From: Ianthella basta
Taxonomy: Eukaryota; Porifera; Demospongiae; Verongiida; Ianthellidae
Length of the DNA stretch: 64,000 bases
NCBI GenBank assembly: GCA_964019415.1
Contig: OZ025874.1
Coordinates: forward strand, 8,928,409-8,992,408
Direction: 5' to 3'
A program made the translations under genes and the position numbers. Below, piece after piece: positions 22,301 through 31,477 of the stretch. A model generated the notes under the pieces. It was not told the origin of the DNA, did no database searches, and saw nothing but the letters and a program-made list of their open reading frames with translations. The stretch's first letter is position 1; every line of letters begins with the position of its first letter.

Positions 22301-25300
22301 TCAATGAATTTGTAGAGCTGGCTTCCTACTCAGGGATAGTTATTCAGGGATAGTTACAATCCCCATACATGGTAGGTGCACTAGCATCTCATTGACCTGG
22401 TGCTTTCCCTTGTATGCAGCGAGGAATGCCATGTACTTGTATTCAAGCTACTGCATTGTGCATCAATAGGAATTGTAGCTAATTAAATAACTACACAAAA
22501 TAATGGTCTTCTAATATAATTTTGTACAATATTGTTTTCCACAAGTACTCGCATACCCTGTGTACTGCTGTGCCAATGCAGCACTCTCCTGAGGCAGGGT
22601 AGTGTTGTTCATACTTGTCTGTGCAGGACCAGAATAAAACAGATAAATGGAAGTCTAGCTAGTGAATGTCTCTAAATCACTCGATCAGTGTAGGCCATAT
22701 CCCGATCCCACGCCAAACATCCACATGTACATTCTGCTTATGTACATTGGGGGTCTGGGCTGGTCTGGGTCCACCACTTCAAGGGGACAACAGTGGTGGC
22801 TGTTAGGAAGACCATGCACATGCAGTGCAGCACCGACTGCCACTACCAGCCCTGCCAGCAGAAGGTTAATAGGATGATGATGGTTCAACAATCTGTGGAA
22901 GCACTAACCAAGCACTTCCACAAACTTAATCATGCATTTCGGCCCTTGGGTTTTTTCTTCTATTTCAACTGTTTTGGTAAGTGTATGTATCCCCAGATTG
23001 CTCCAGATGAGTATTCCTAGCCACAGAGACAGGTGGCCTCTGTAGCCATGAAGGTCCCCTTATATAGGTTATTATCTCACCTGTACAAGGAGACCACCTG
23101 TGAAGTAAGATGAGCTTAAATGTCCATGGTATTGTTGGGGAAACAGGCTGCCAAACGGTGCCTCAAATCAAATTGCAAGGTCTTGGTGTGACTTCTACTG
23201 CTATGTCACTCCACATCTCTACATGACCAGCAGCTCAGTAATTCAAAACACTCAAAACTCAGTAATTCACATAAATATAGCTCATATAATACTAATACCC
23301 AAAACTCAGCTTACAGTTAATTGCACTTTCATAGACATGAAACTACACAACAGTAGACTAGTGTATTAAAGCAGTTGCATTTTGTCATGTTCTAAGTATC
23401 TTGAGTTATGTTACCACCAGGAGTGCTTGTTGTTCACCTTTAGCATTTTACTGCTGTGATCAACCGAGAACAAGCTAACATCTTCTTGACCTGCTCTTGA
23501 ATTGCCTTCAGGTAGGCAATGATGATGATGGGAGTGGGAAAGAGGGAAAAAACAGCAAGGCTGTAGCTCAGACATATTCCGGGTGCTTCTGAATAGAATG
23601 ACACTGCAACTGGGAGAGTTCCACCTGTGATGCCAATGGCACCTCCCAGCACAAGGAAGAGGGAGAACTTGGCCAACCCACTTCCGGAACCAAACGTCTT
23701 CAGTGACAATGTTCCTCTTACTGTAGCAGAGGCAGACAATGGGCACGGCAATGCTGACAGTCAGTGGTATGAGCCCTCCAGAAATGGCCCAATTGGTAAA
23801 GAAAACATAATGAGCTTGAACCAAGATGGTATTTTTGTTGTCAGGGAAACAGGCCACACCATCAACGTACTGTGCTTCGATAACATAAGGAATAAAGGCG
23901 TAGAGTGTTATAATTAAGGGAACAATCCAGATGATGGCAATGATGGCTGCAGCATAACGTTTGCTGATGGTCTTTTCCCAAATCGCACGATTGCCAGTAC
24001 AGAAAGGGAGAATGCAGCCAAGCTCCATAGTTTTACCGCTGTTCCTATAATGAACATCCACAAGTACACTCTGCAGAGGTACTGTGAAGGTCTGGGCTGG
24101 TCTGAGCCAATGGCTACGAGTACAACAGATGTGCCTATGATCAGGACTGAAGTCACTGCCACTTCCATCCCAGCCAAGAGTAGGTTGATGAGGAATAGTC
24201 GAATTGGTCGAGGAATGGACTGGGCCATTGCAAGTGGTACAATTGATAGTCCGATCATTAGTCCACCAAGCAGTGTGATCACAACCAGCAGGATGGCATA
24301 GGCCATGAAGCCAGGACCATCCAAGGATGCAGCACTCTCCTGAGGCAGGGTAGTGGTGTTCATTCTTGTCTGTGCAGGACCACAATCAAATTGAGAAGTG
24401 AAAAGTTGTTTGCTCTTCAGTCAAAAATCAATACGTGTATGTACATAGATCATATTTATACCCATCACTACATACATAGATCAACAAGTATTTCGAGTTA
24501 AAAAACTTGTGGGGCGCCAGGGCGCCCCTGAACCTCAAACTACTTGCTAGCAATTTTCCCATGTACGTTCAGTAAATCAGATAGTTGGGGGTACAGTATT
24601 GTTGTTGGCCTGAAAGATACATCAAGACACACTAGACCGTTGGGTTTGCAAGAGTTTCAAGTCTCCAGAGCAGCCAGTCATATCCAGTGAAAGCATCCCT
24701 ACCAAACTGTCAAATGTTTGCCTACAGCTTTTTGATCTATATGACATTCTGAATGAGCAATTGTTACTTTGTGCCTGGAGGAGGAGTGTGCTGCCTAAAA
24801 GGCTACCCTATGATGACTCTATGAGCGAATCATGGCTATAATTATGTGTCATGACTCGCTGGTCTCCCATTATTGGCCTACGGGTCACTAGACTTCTGTT
24901 GTATTTAGGGCTGTACCTCGCAGAAAAACAGTTAAGTAAGCTTCCTACCACAATACTATTACTTAAACATGTTCTAGAAACACTTTGCGTTCTTTGGATA
25001 CACGGCGAAATCTAAAGAAAGATGGTTTTGAGCCTAGCAAACAGAAAGCGTCGAGCGCGCGGCCATTTTACAATGTCCGTCAGTGATAATTGGAGCTGTA
25101 TCTCGCAGAAGAGACGTTCCTTAGGCTTTTTATTAGTATCACTCTATTAACACATGTTTATGACCACATTTCGCTCGATTCAAACACGACGAAACGTCAT
25201 TAGAGAGGATTTAAAGCTTTGTAAAGATTGACGTGAGCGCCGCCATTTGCAATGACAGAAATATATCTATCTATATATATAAAGAGGTAGTGAGCAGAAC

Positions 25301-27671
25301 GGTTGTTCGCGAAGTCCTCCCGCGAGCAACGACGCATCGACACCAAACTTTCCCAGATTATGGACGCCACACCCGGTCTCAATCTAAGGGGGGCGACGTG
25401 CGCGAAGAGGCCCCTGCCGAGGAGCGCGCGGCGAAAAACCTCAAATCGACCGTCCGCCATCTTGGATTTACGGAGAAAATATACGGTTTTCCGCGCACGT
25501 TCCTATGCTGGCAATACAAAAGAAGAACCCCAACCGTTGTTCGCGAACTCCTCCCGCGAACGTCGACTAAACGTGCCCAAACGTTCCCAGCCGTCGCACG
25601 CTGTACCTCACATCAATATAAGGTGGTAGACGTGCTAAAATAAGCTGCTGCCGAGGAGCGTGTGGCGAAAACCTAGGATGAACCGACCGTCGGCCATCTT
25701 GGATCTGCGAAAAACGTACAGGACGCACTAGACCCCCCTACAGAAAGCACTAGACCACTTTTCAGTATACAATGGACCCTCCTACGGGGACTTGCAGCTA
25801 TAACATATAATTATGTTAGAGGTGTATACATTAATGAATGCATTGCACCCTTCAGTGGACATGAATACATAGCAGAAAGTAATATAGTGAATAGTGGTAC
25901 AATGCATGAATGACGATGGCTGCATGGTGTGCAAAATAATATTCACTTTCATAATATACGCTACAAGGTAGTAACTGATGCTTCACAGACTTCCTGAAAG
26001 TATTCATGCATGCATGCATGTATGTACATGTGTATACTGAGCATGTGTACACTTCAAAGCATGCAGCCTATATCCTATCAATGGGCTACTGTCTTAGCTG
26101 TGGGTTAGACTGCACATTGCTGTGCATGTAAATGTTAGTTAAGATCATCTGGTTACATTTTGGTTAGGGTTAGGGTATGAAAAGGGTTAGGGTTAGAGAA
26201 AGTAGCTATGCCGTATCCTAGGCGTTCGCGCAGGTGCGAGAATTGCACCCAAGTTAGCGTGATGCCGAAACTGAGAATAAGGGAAGGGGGTTGTCTCACA
26301 CACAGAAACCATCAGCTTCTTACAACTAGCCGTTGATAGTCTACGGTGATCTTCAATGTAAATTTGCATGCACACATGGTAGCTAGGTCAGTCACACTGA
26401 CATCACCAGGCCAGCCTGGACTATCCTTTGCCAGAACATGCATGACCAGCCAGTGCATTACTAGCTGGGGCCTGAGTAGCAATGGCATTACCAGCCTGTG
26501 TCCGACCAGCTGGCATACGCCGAGCACGCGGAGAGACCTGCCCGAAGGGCAGGTCTGTCCGCTAGTATATATATAAAGAGGTAATGAGCAGAACGGTTGT
26601 CCGCGAAGTGCTCCCGCGAGCGGCCACCAATTGAGACCAAACTTTCCCAGATTATGGACGCCACACCCGGTCTCGATCTAAGGGGGGCGACGTGCGCGAA
26701 GAAGCTCCTGTCGAGGAGCGCGCGGCGAAAAAAACTCTGAACGACCGTCCGCCATCGTGGATTTACGGAGAAAATATACGGTTTTCCGGGCACGCTCCTA
26801 TTCTGCCAATACAAAAGAGGAGCCCCAACCGTTGTTCGCGAACTCCTCCCGCGAACCTTGACGAAACGCGCCCAAACGTTCCCAGCTGTCGCACGCTGTA
26901 CCCCATCTCAACATAAAGTGGTAGAGGTGCTAAAATAAGCTGCTGCCGAGGAGCGCGCGGCGAAAACCCAGAATGAACCGACCGTCGGCCATCTTGGTGG
27001 AAGAAAGTATGCCGTATCCTTGGCGTTCGCGCACGGAAGCGGAAAGCGGAGTGAAGAAAGAAGAAAGGGGGTTGTCTCACACACAGGAATCATCAGCTTC
27101 TTACAACTATCCGTTGTTCGTCTACGGTGATCTTCCATGTACATTGCATGGCTTGCACACATGGTAGGTCAGTCACACTGACATCACCAGGCCAGCCTGG
27201 ACTATCCTTTACCAGAGCATGCATGACCAGCCAGTGCATTACTAGCTGGGGCCTGAGTAGCAATTGCACTACCAGCCTGTGTCCGACCAGCTGGCATATG
27301 CCAAGCACACGGAGAGACCCGCCCTTATGCACCTGGTGGTAAGACCAGGAATGTTGTTTATAGAGAAGTACTATAGCTAAAGGGTGTGTAAAAGTGTTTC
27401 CTCCAAAAACAAGGGCAGATGTAAGGATGGTGCAGTGCGTACCTGCAAGGTATGGCAAAACCACCTGGAGGAAAAAACGTAGTAACAAGGATGAGGGCCG
27501 GTCCATGCAAAGAGGGGGGGGGACTATCCTTTGCCAGAGCATGCATGACTAGCCAGTGCATTACTAGCTGGGGCCTGAGTAGCAATGACATTACCAGCCT
27601 GCACGTGTCCGACCACCTGGCATACGCCGAGCACATGGAGAGACCTGCCCGAAGGGCGGGTCTGTCCACTA

Positions 27672-27703
<32 letters not shown>

Positions 27704-29638
27704 GAACATGAAGCCATACGAATACCTAAATCTGAAAACAAAATAGGGGCGCCTTCGGCGCCCCAAAAATATTACGTATATCCATCTCGATGAAACTGTA
27801 TAGATCGATTGCTCCCTGTCCCACTGATGTAATTTGTCAGTGCTTTGCCCATATTTGGTGGATGCACTTGCATCGATTATGTTCATTGATCCGATACGTA
27901 CTTCCCTTATGTGTGCAGTGAGGCATATCCCTCTGCTGGCGTTGAAGGCATCAGTGTAACATCATTAGGCAGTGTAACTAATTAAATAACAACAATTGCT
28001 TACAATGAAATTTGAGTATGTTGTTTACCACATGCACTCACGTCCCATGAGTAATGGAGTAACGATTCTTGAGTGAATGTGTAGGCGGTCAATAGATGGA
28101 TAAAGTAAGACAATTCAGTGGCCAGCTAGTGAACTTTGGACAAACTCTCAATAAAGCTCATGCCCGCATGAGTGGAAATAGTTATTGCATTTCCCATTGG
28201 CTGATGGTTCAAATGTAACTAATTAAATAAGCAAACTACTTGTGCTAATTTACTGGTTCCTGGCACCAGGACAATGACTCACGTTGGTGCACGAGACTGG
28301 CTCAAGACCCAACTGCACACACCAAAAGAATGACTGATGAATTAGTCTGCCGGGAGGTCCACAGTGCTGGAGGTAGCCTTACCTCATACACACAAGTGGT
28401 AATGCTATTATACAGCCATACGTACAGTGAAATCATCAGTCCAGCACTTTCTTGGTCTTCCTTTCAGCCTTATACCAATCATGTCCTTGCTGTGCACACA
28501 CCTCACCAGTCTTTCTTCTTTCATAATCATTATTGCCCTTCTGCTTTCATGTTCACTTCTTCTTCCGTAACTGCTTCCATAACTGCTGCTGTCTTCTCTA
28601 TGACTTCAAACACCGACGCTGAAGAGTGCGTATTGTGCTGTCATGCTGTGCGCATTTCTCCTGTTCCATCAGTGCTGAGATGGCTGCAGCAGTGGAGAAG
28701 GGAGTCCTGCACCACTGCTCTCTCTCGTACTCGCGTTTTGAGACCGCAGAGACCCGCTATGTTCAGGATGCAATTCGGCAGAACAGGGAACAGCTTGGGG
28801 CACTCATTATGGAGAGAAGTGCTGTGGTCTATGTGTGTGGGTGAGTGGAAGGGGGTGGGCAAGAGCAAGTGAGAGAGTGGAATGGAGTGGTATGGAGTGG
28901 AGGGACAAGGGGAGTGGTAGGGAGTGGAGGGACAAGGGGAGTGGTAGGGAGTGGAGGGACAAGGGGAGTGGTAGGGAGTGGAGGGACAAGGGGAGTGGTA
29001 GGGAGTGGAGGGACAAGGGGAGTGTTAGGGAGTGGAGGGACAAGGGGAGTGTTAGGGAGTGGAGGGACAGAGGGAGTGGTAGGGAGTGGAGGAATAAAAA
29101 CTAAACATTTCGTTACAAAGAAAGGTGTGCACTCCTGTGTGTGTATTACTACCTGTGACTGGTCAATTGATCACTTTCCTTCAGGCTTCCCATCATTGTG
29201 ATTCATTTCCTTCTGCTCAGCAGATGTGATGTGGTATTACATGTGTAGCCATTCATGTAGTTCACTCAGCTCTTCTCTATCTAGCATCCATCGAAAGTGT
29301 GGCCTTGTCTGCACAAGTGTGATGTGTGTGTACATGGTGGTTGGGTTTCTCTTCCCTCAGAGATGCAAAGAACATGGCTAAGGACATTAAGGACGCCTTC
29401 TTCGATGTCATCTCCAGTTACTTCAAGGCCCAAGGTGAGGCAGTGGGAACCATTGTTTGTTGCCATCTTCTTTAGCTGGAAAGTCAATGAATTGAGTGAG
29501 GATTTGAATGGCGATTGAGACACAGTAACATGCCGACATCTCTCTTGTATACATTATGCAGGATCATCTGAAACTGCTGATAAAGTACTGATGAAGATGA
29601 GAGAAGATGGCCGCTACATCTTAGACATCTGGGGATGA
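13304..29638 (+). CDS. MTRR: Methionine synthase reductase, complete, 14 coding exons
   Basis: Join: 13304-13447, 13796-13946, 14024-14141, 14377-15439, 15621-15770, 16006-16248, 16401-16479, 16641-16742, 17353-17479, 17838-17895, 18194-18396, 28673-28840, 29361-29434, 29562-29638. All phases fit, giving 918 codons plus stop. The enzyme passes electrons from NADPH through FAD and FMN to reactivate the cob(II)alamin of methionine synthase by reductive methylation. Residues 1 to about 165 are flavodoxin-like ([49 protein letters not shown]). The FAD/connecting module begins near 510 ([16 protein letters not shown]). NADPH-binding CGPGTGVAP starts at 769, with FFGCRH and [12 protein letters not shown] following, and the C-terminal DIWG places a tryptophan over the flavin. 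The linker (about 170-500), mostly in the 1,063-bp exon 4, is far longer than in the roughly 700-residue human enzyme. Intron 11 is 10.3 kb and houses receptor genes. Confidence 0.95.
13584..13790 (+). repeat. Pyrimidine-rich tract in MTRR intron 1
   Basis: A long C/T simple sequence runs up to the exon 2 acceptor (TGCAG at 13791-13795). It is the source or partner of the tract at 6130-6490. A 181-codon open frame on its minus strand is compositional. Confidence 0.85.
17590..17692 (+). repeat. Dispersed repeat with TG microsatellite, MTRR intron 9
   Basis: AAATATGGCCACTCAATTGTG followed by a GTGTGC-type run is nearly the same as 1535-1575 next to the TRAF zinc-finger exon. This suggests a dispersed repeat that carries a TG tail. 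Confidence 0.5.
18965..19134 (+). mobile_element. 170-bp retroposed insertion with 12-bp target duplication and hammerhead-like core
   Basis: AATTTAGATGAG occurs directly before (18953-18964) and after (19135-19146) the insert. The paralogous flank at about 23100-23115 keeps a single uninterrupted site. The insert contains a long inverted repeat (AGGGGGATTTGTTGAGC type, 18965-18986 and 19078-19100). Inside that, CTGAAGA (19012-19018), a GGCC/GGCC stem and GAAA (19035-19038) resemble a hammerhead ribozyme core. The core has one extra base after CTGAAGA and stem I is weak. A 12-bp duplication favours target-primed retroposition over a cut-and-paste MITE. Confidence 0.7.
19446..20360 (-). CDS. 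Seven-transmembrane receptor, copy 2 (inside MTRR intron 11)
   Basis: 304 codons, the shortest of the set because the cytoplasmic tail stops right after the basic helix (ARLIKQ). MNNTTLPQ N-terminus, YLCR at the top of TM3, IVRFGKK at its base, CFPDN in the second extracellular loop, PTPIIIIAY in TM7. The loop after CFPDN ([21 protein letters not shown]) is the most divergent of the minus-strand copies. It is transcribed opposite to the host gene MTRR, in the intron between exons 11 and 12, and is complete with no frameshift. The upstream CTGCACAG-like acceptor is here CCGCACAG followed by ACAAGTATG. Confidence 0.87.
   Translation of the reverse strand: MNNTTLPQGSAAPLDSPGFMAYAILLTVMVLVGGLTIVLTTVPLAMAQSIPRPARLFLINLLLAGLLVAAAALPAVVTFVVLVAVDADQPRPPEYLCRVYSWLFIIGAMARLWSLAAFSLSILAIVRFGKKTISKRYAAVFITIIWIVPIVMTMYVMFPHVFEQQYVNGVVCFPDNKKAIFVQTHYTVFAIWALFGGIIPLTVSIAVPIVCLCYIKKNIVTEEVQFRKGLAKFSLFLVLGGAIGIAGGAIPVAVSFSSEASEVCLTYGLICFSLFPTPIIIIAYLKSVQEQIKRMVGCARLIKQ
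21236..22198 (-). CDS. Seven-transmembrane receptor, copy 3 (inside MTRR intron 11)
   Basis: 320 codons from the ATG at 22198; an upstream in-frame GTG is not needed. It is nearly identical to the receptor at 6900-7862 across coding sequence, tail ([10 protein letters not shown]) and about 400 bp of 3' flank (20828-21235 against 6488-6899), which shows recent block duplication. It differs mainly in TM1 ([17 protein letters not shown]), TM3 (RVCFWLF) and the intracellular loop ([13 protein letters not shown]). It also has CFTDN instead of CFPDN. It lies in MTRR intron 11 on the opposite strand. The ligand and G-protein partner are not deducible. Confidence 0.87.
   Translation of the reverse strand: MNTTTLPQESAASLDSPGYMAYAILLIVIIIVAGMMIGIVVVALAMAHSIPRPLRLFLINLLLAGLVMAVSLGFNVFTSAVLVAVGPEHPRPPLYLCRVCFWLFAGGAVTRFWSLAAFSLSVLAVVRFGKKTIHLCYATFIMTVLWIVPMAMNLYILFPYVYEAHYVDGVACFTDNNNITLIEVHYIFATNWAISGGIIPLTVSITVPIVCLCYTKNNAITEDAWFRKGLAKFSLFLVLGGVIGITGGAVPAAVSFYSEAPGVCLSFGFAAVSLFPTPIIIIAYMKAVQEQIKKMFTCGRLTKAAKDSKSTPGGNKAAAT
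22577..22880 (-). pseudogene. Two receptor-gene fragments upstream of copy 3
   Basis: 22611-22577 is a receptor N-terminus ([12 protein letters not shown]). 22880-22735 is a TM2-to-TM3 piece ([12 protein letters not shown]...VDPDQPRPP). Arrangement and order are the same as at 9624-9906, so both belong to the block shared with receptor copy 1. They are too short and scrambled to function. Confidence 0.75.
23440..24363 (-). pseudogene. Seven-transmembrane receptor, copy 4, frameshifted (inside MTRR intron 11)
   Basis: Full-length homology from [19 protein letters not shown] (ATG at 24363) to the tail SRLITAVKC (stop ending at 23440), but in three reading frames. One base is missing near 23973, just after the TM3 motif VRFGK, where other copies read GGTCTTCTTCCC. 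One base is extra near 23687, before TM6 ([10 protein letters not shown]). Elsewhere the sequence is well kept, with [13 protein letters not shown] and PTPIIIIAY all readable, so inactivation looks recent. An assembly error is possible for either site. Confidence 0.8.
24471..25265. mobile_element. Left part of a 3.3-kb insertion nest
   Basis: Receptor upstream sequence (ATATTTATACCCAT) breaks off here and resumes near 27780 (CATCTCGATGAAACTG), so the DNA between is inserted. This part has a GGGGCGCC/GGCGCCCC hairpin at about 24511-24530 and repeated GAGCTGTATCTCGCAGAA-type words. I recognise no coding sequence. Confidence 0.55.
25266..26565 (+). mobile_element. Helitron-like non-autonomous element, copy A (1.3 kb)
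   Basis: It starts TCTATCTATATATATAAAG with A before it and ends in a perfect 10-bp stem (AGACCTGCCC gaa GGGCAGGTCT), then six bases, then CTAG followed by T. A TC start, a 3' hairpin a few bases from a CTRR end, insertion between A and T, and no target duplication are Helitron traits. No Rep/helicase is encoded. About 500 bp (25707-26200), including telomere-like repeats, are absent from copy B. Confidence 0.7.
26163..26198 (+). repeat. Short interstitial TTAGGG repeats
   Basis: Two short runs of GGTTAGGGTTAGGG type are separated by TATGAAAA, inside Helitron-like copy A. They match the metazoan telomere unit but are only about 36 bp long. Confidence 0.7.
26566..27672 (+). mobile_element. 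Helitron-like element, copy B, with a second partial 3' end
   Basis: It abuts copy A directly and repeats its body: AAAGAGGTAATGAGCAGAACG at the left, then the same internal blocks. The first 3' end is cut inside the hairpin at about 27318. After 210 bp of other sequence a further copy of the last 140 bp follows (27530-27672), ending in hairpin and CTAG before a TA run. The tandem layout may reflect rolling-circle read-through or repeated insertion. Confidence 0.65.
27673..27702. repeat. (TA)n microsatellite
   Basis: About 15 TA units lie directly after the CTAG end of the Helitron-like element. Confidence 0.85.
28420..28620 (-). mobile_element. LINE scrap (end of a non-LTR retrotransposon ORF)
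   Basis: On the minus strand one frame reads [19 protein letters not shown] followed by [12 protein letters not shown]. GRPRxxWxDD is the typical C-terminal signature of LINE reverse-transcriptase proteins. It lies at the end of MTRR intron 11, about 50 bp before exon 12, and is too short to classify. Confidence 0.5.
28905..29095 (+). repeat. 27-bp minisatellite in MTRR intron 12
   Basis: About seven head-to-tail copies of a unit reading GGAGTGGTAGGGAGTGGAGG plus GACAAGG, with few differences. The period is divisible by three, so open frames run through it, but it is intronic. Confidence 0.9.
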
Positions 29639-31477
29639 TTTCGTAAGAATCCATCCCAGTTACTCACTTCAAACTATATGGCAGACATTCATTATTTATC
29701 ATTTTATATTACTTATGGCATTTCATTTTTATGATGTTCTACTTGTAGACGTGAAAATGCTGTCAGCCGTCACAGCCTGTAGTGTAAGTATGTAACAGTG
29801 TGTGCATGTATGTTATGCACATGTGACGCAGCAGGATGTGTGGGCACTACCCAGCTGCAGGCCTAGGGTGCTGTTACTAATCGCATTTATATAACTACCT
29901 GATTGGTAATATCAACATAATTAGATGAAACAGCTCCATGAGTGATTTTATAATAGCCCAATAAATTTGGGTTGTAATTGTATAATTTAATGTGCGTATG
30001 TACACCTGCAGGCCTGTGTATATATGTAGCTGTGCATGCTCTTCCCATGCATTAACACACCTGGTTCACTCTTCACACACACGCACGTACACATGTGCAT
30101 GACATCACACAATCTATCTGGGCTGCTCCTAAGTGCTGGCTTCTTCATCATACATGTACGTATAATATAATTATGTGATTTCCTTGCAATTGAGTGACAT
30201 CACATGCATTCACAATAGACGTGTGACATGACATTTGACAGTAGTTTACAGACATCACTACAAACTACATGCAGCTTCCATAAATTCTTGGAATTTACCA
30301 TGGTAACCCGGTGCATGCTCAAGAGCAGGAAGAAGCTAAACCAACTGCATATTCAACCCCTTATGTGTGACTGCATGAAGACATGATCTGAGAACCATCT
30401 CTTATGTATCTACAGATCATTTGCTACCTTTGATTACATGTCATTTTGTTCACAGGCTTACATGCATACATTGCACAGTACACATGACCTGAACTTTAAT
30501 TTGATCATAATTTCATTTCAAACACATATTCTCTGTGTGCCATGTAATGTCCAGTGCAGTGTATAAGCTGTGATCAGGAATGAGAAGATATCAGTGTTAA
30601 TTTCCTTGTCAAAGGACACAGATGAAGGTCTTCACAAGCATGTGCAATCAAAGCATACTGTTCACCTGTTCGACCACAGTACACCCACCTCCTTACCCGG
30701 CCATCACTGTCCAAAGTGTAGGAATGTACGCATACAGTAATAGTGTGTGCACATACTGTACACATACACATTTGAGTGTATGTTGACACCACATGTGGTG
30801 CTGCACCTGCCAGGCTGCAAACTAGGTTTGATTGAAGTCGATCCCATAAAGTACCCATGAGCAGCACTACTCTATCAGGTGACTGACACACTCTTGAAGA
30901 GTCCTGGTGTCATGGACCGTACATGGCCATCTTGCTGACTGTGAGCCCACTTATAACAGGAGTGGTGTTCACTTCTGATTTGTCTGAGGACAGATGAAGG
31001 TCAACGCGTGCACATGCAGTCAGAGCATATAATTCACCTTTTAATCCATCCCCAGGACCTAGTGCACTGCATGATGGTACAGTTATAAATTTACTAATTC
31101 CATATTAAATGTCATAGAAATATCAATAATGTTTACAGAATTGCATTCATTACACTTTAATGTATTTGTACATTGTGGTTAATCAGTTTTCCTAAAAATG
31201 AATCAAATTGAAAATATTCATATTTAACTTCATTGTTTAATCAGTCACAATACATATCGAAGCCACGACACCTTCAACAACAACAGATGTGAACACTCTT
31301 GGACCTTCAGTTGCATTGCACCTACCATATATGGAGAGAACAATTAAACGCTCAGATACAGAAAAGATGTCATTTATACAGTTATACAGGCACTAGGTAC
31401 ATAGGTCTACATTGAGAGATTCTAGACTGAGTGTTGTCCCTTTAACTTACATTGATTGTGGACCCGCACAGACAAGT
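29639..31477. other. MTRR 3' end and spacer to receptor 5
   Basis: An AATAAA at 29960-29965 is a plausible MTRR polyadenylation signal. From about 30365 the sequence (GACTGCATGAAGACATGATC onward) matches the stop-codon region and 3' flank of receptor 5 at 32430 onward. It therefore looks like the flank left by a lost or moved receptor copy. The interval 30365-31477 as a whole parallels 32430-33496. No supported coding exon. Confidence 0.65.

Noticed and set aside
25233-25643. 136- and 108-codon frames
   Set aside because: They lie inside the Helitron-like element, are not conserved as frames between copies A and B, and show no Rep/helicase similarity.
28835-29201. Glycine/arginine-rich repeat frames (GGTRGVVGS type) after MTRR exon 12
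   Set aside because: They arise from a 27-bp minisatellite in an intron; the period is divisible by three.
31412-31477. In-frame N-terminal extensions upstream of receptor MNNTT starts (also at 53705, 55457, 48595)
   Set aside because: Only the last few codons (CGPAQTS) are shared and they look like a splice-acceptor region; the sequon-bearing MN(N/T)TT is the conserved start.
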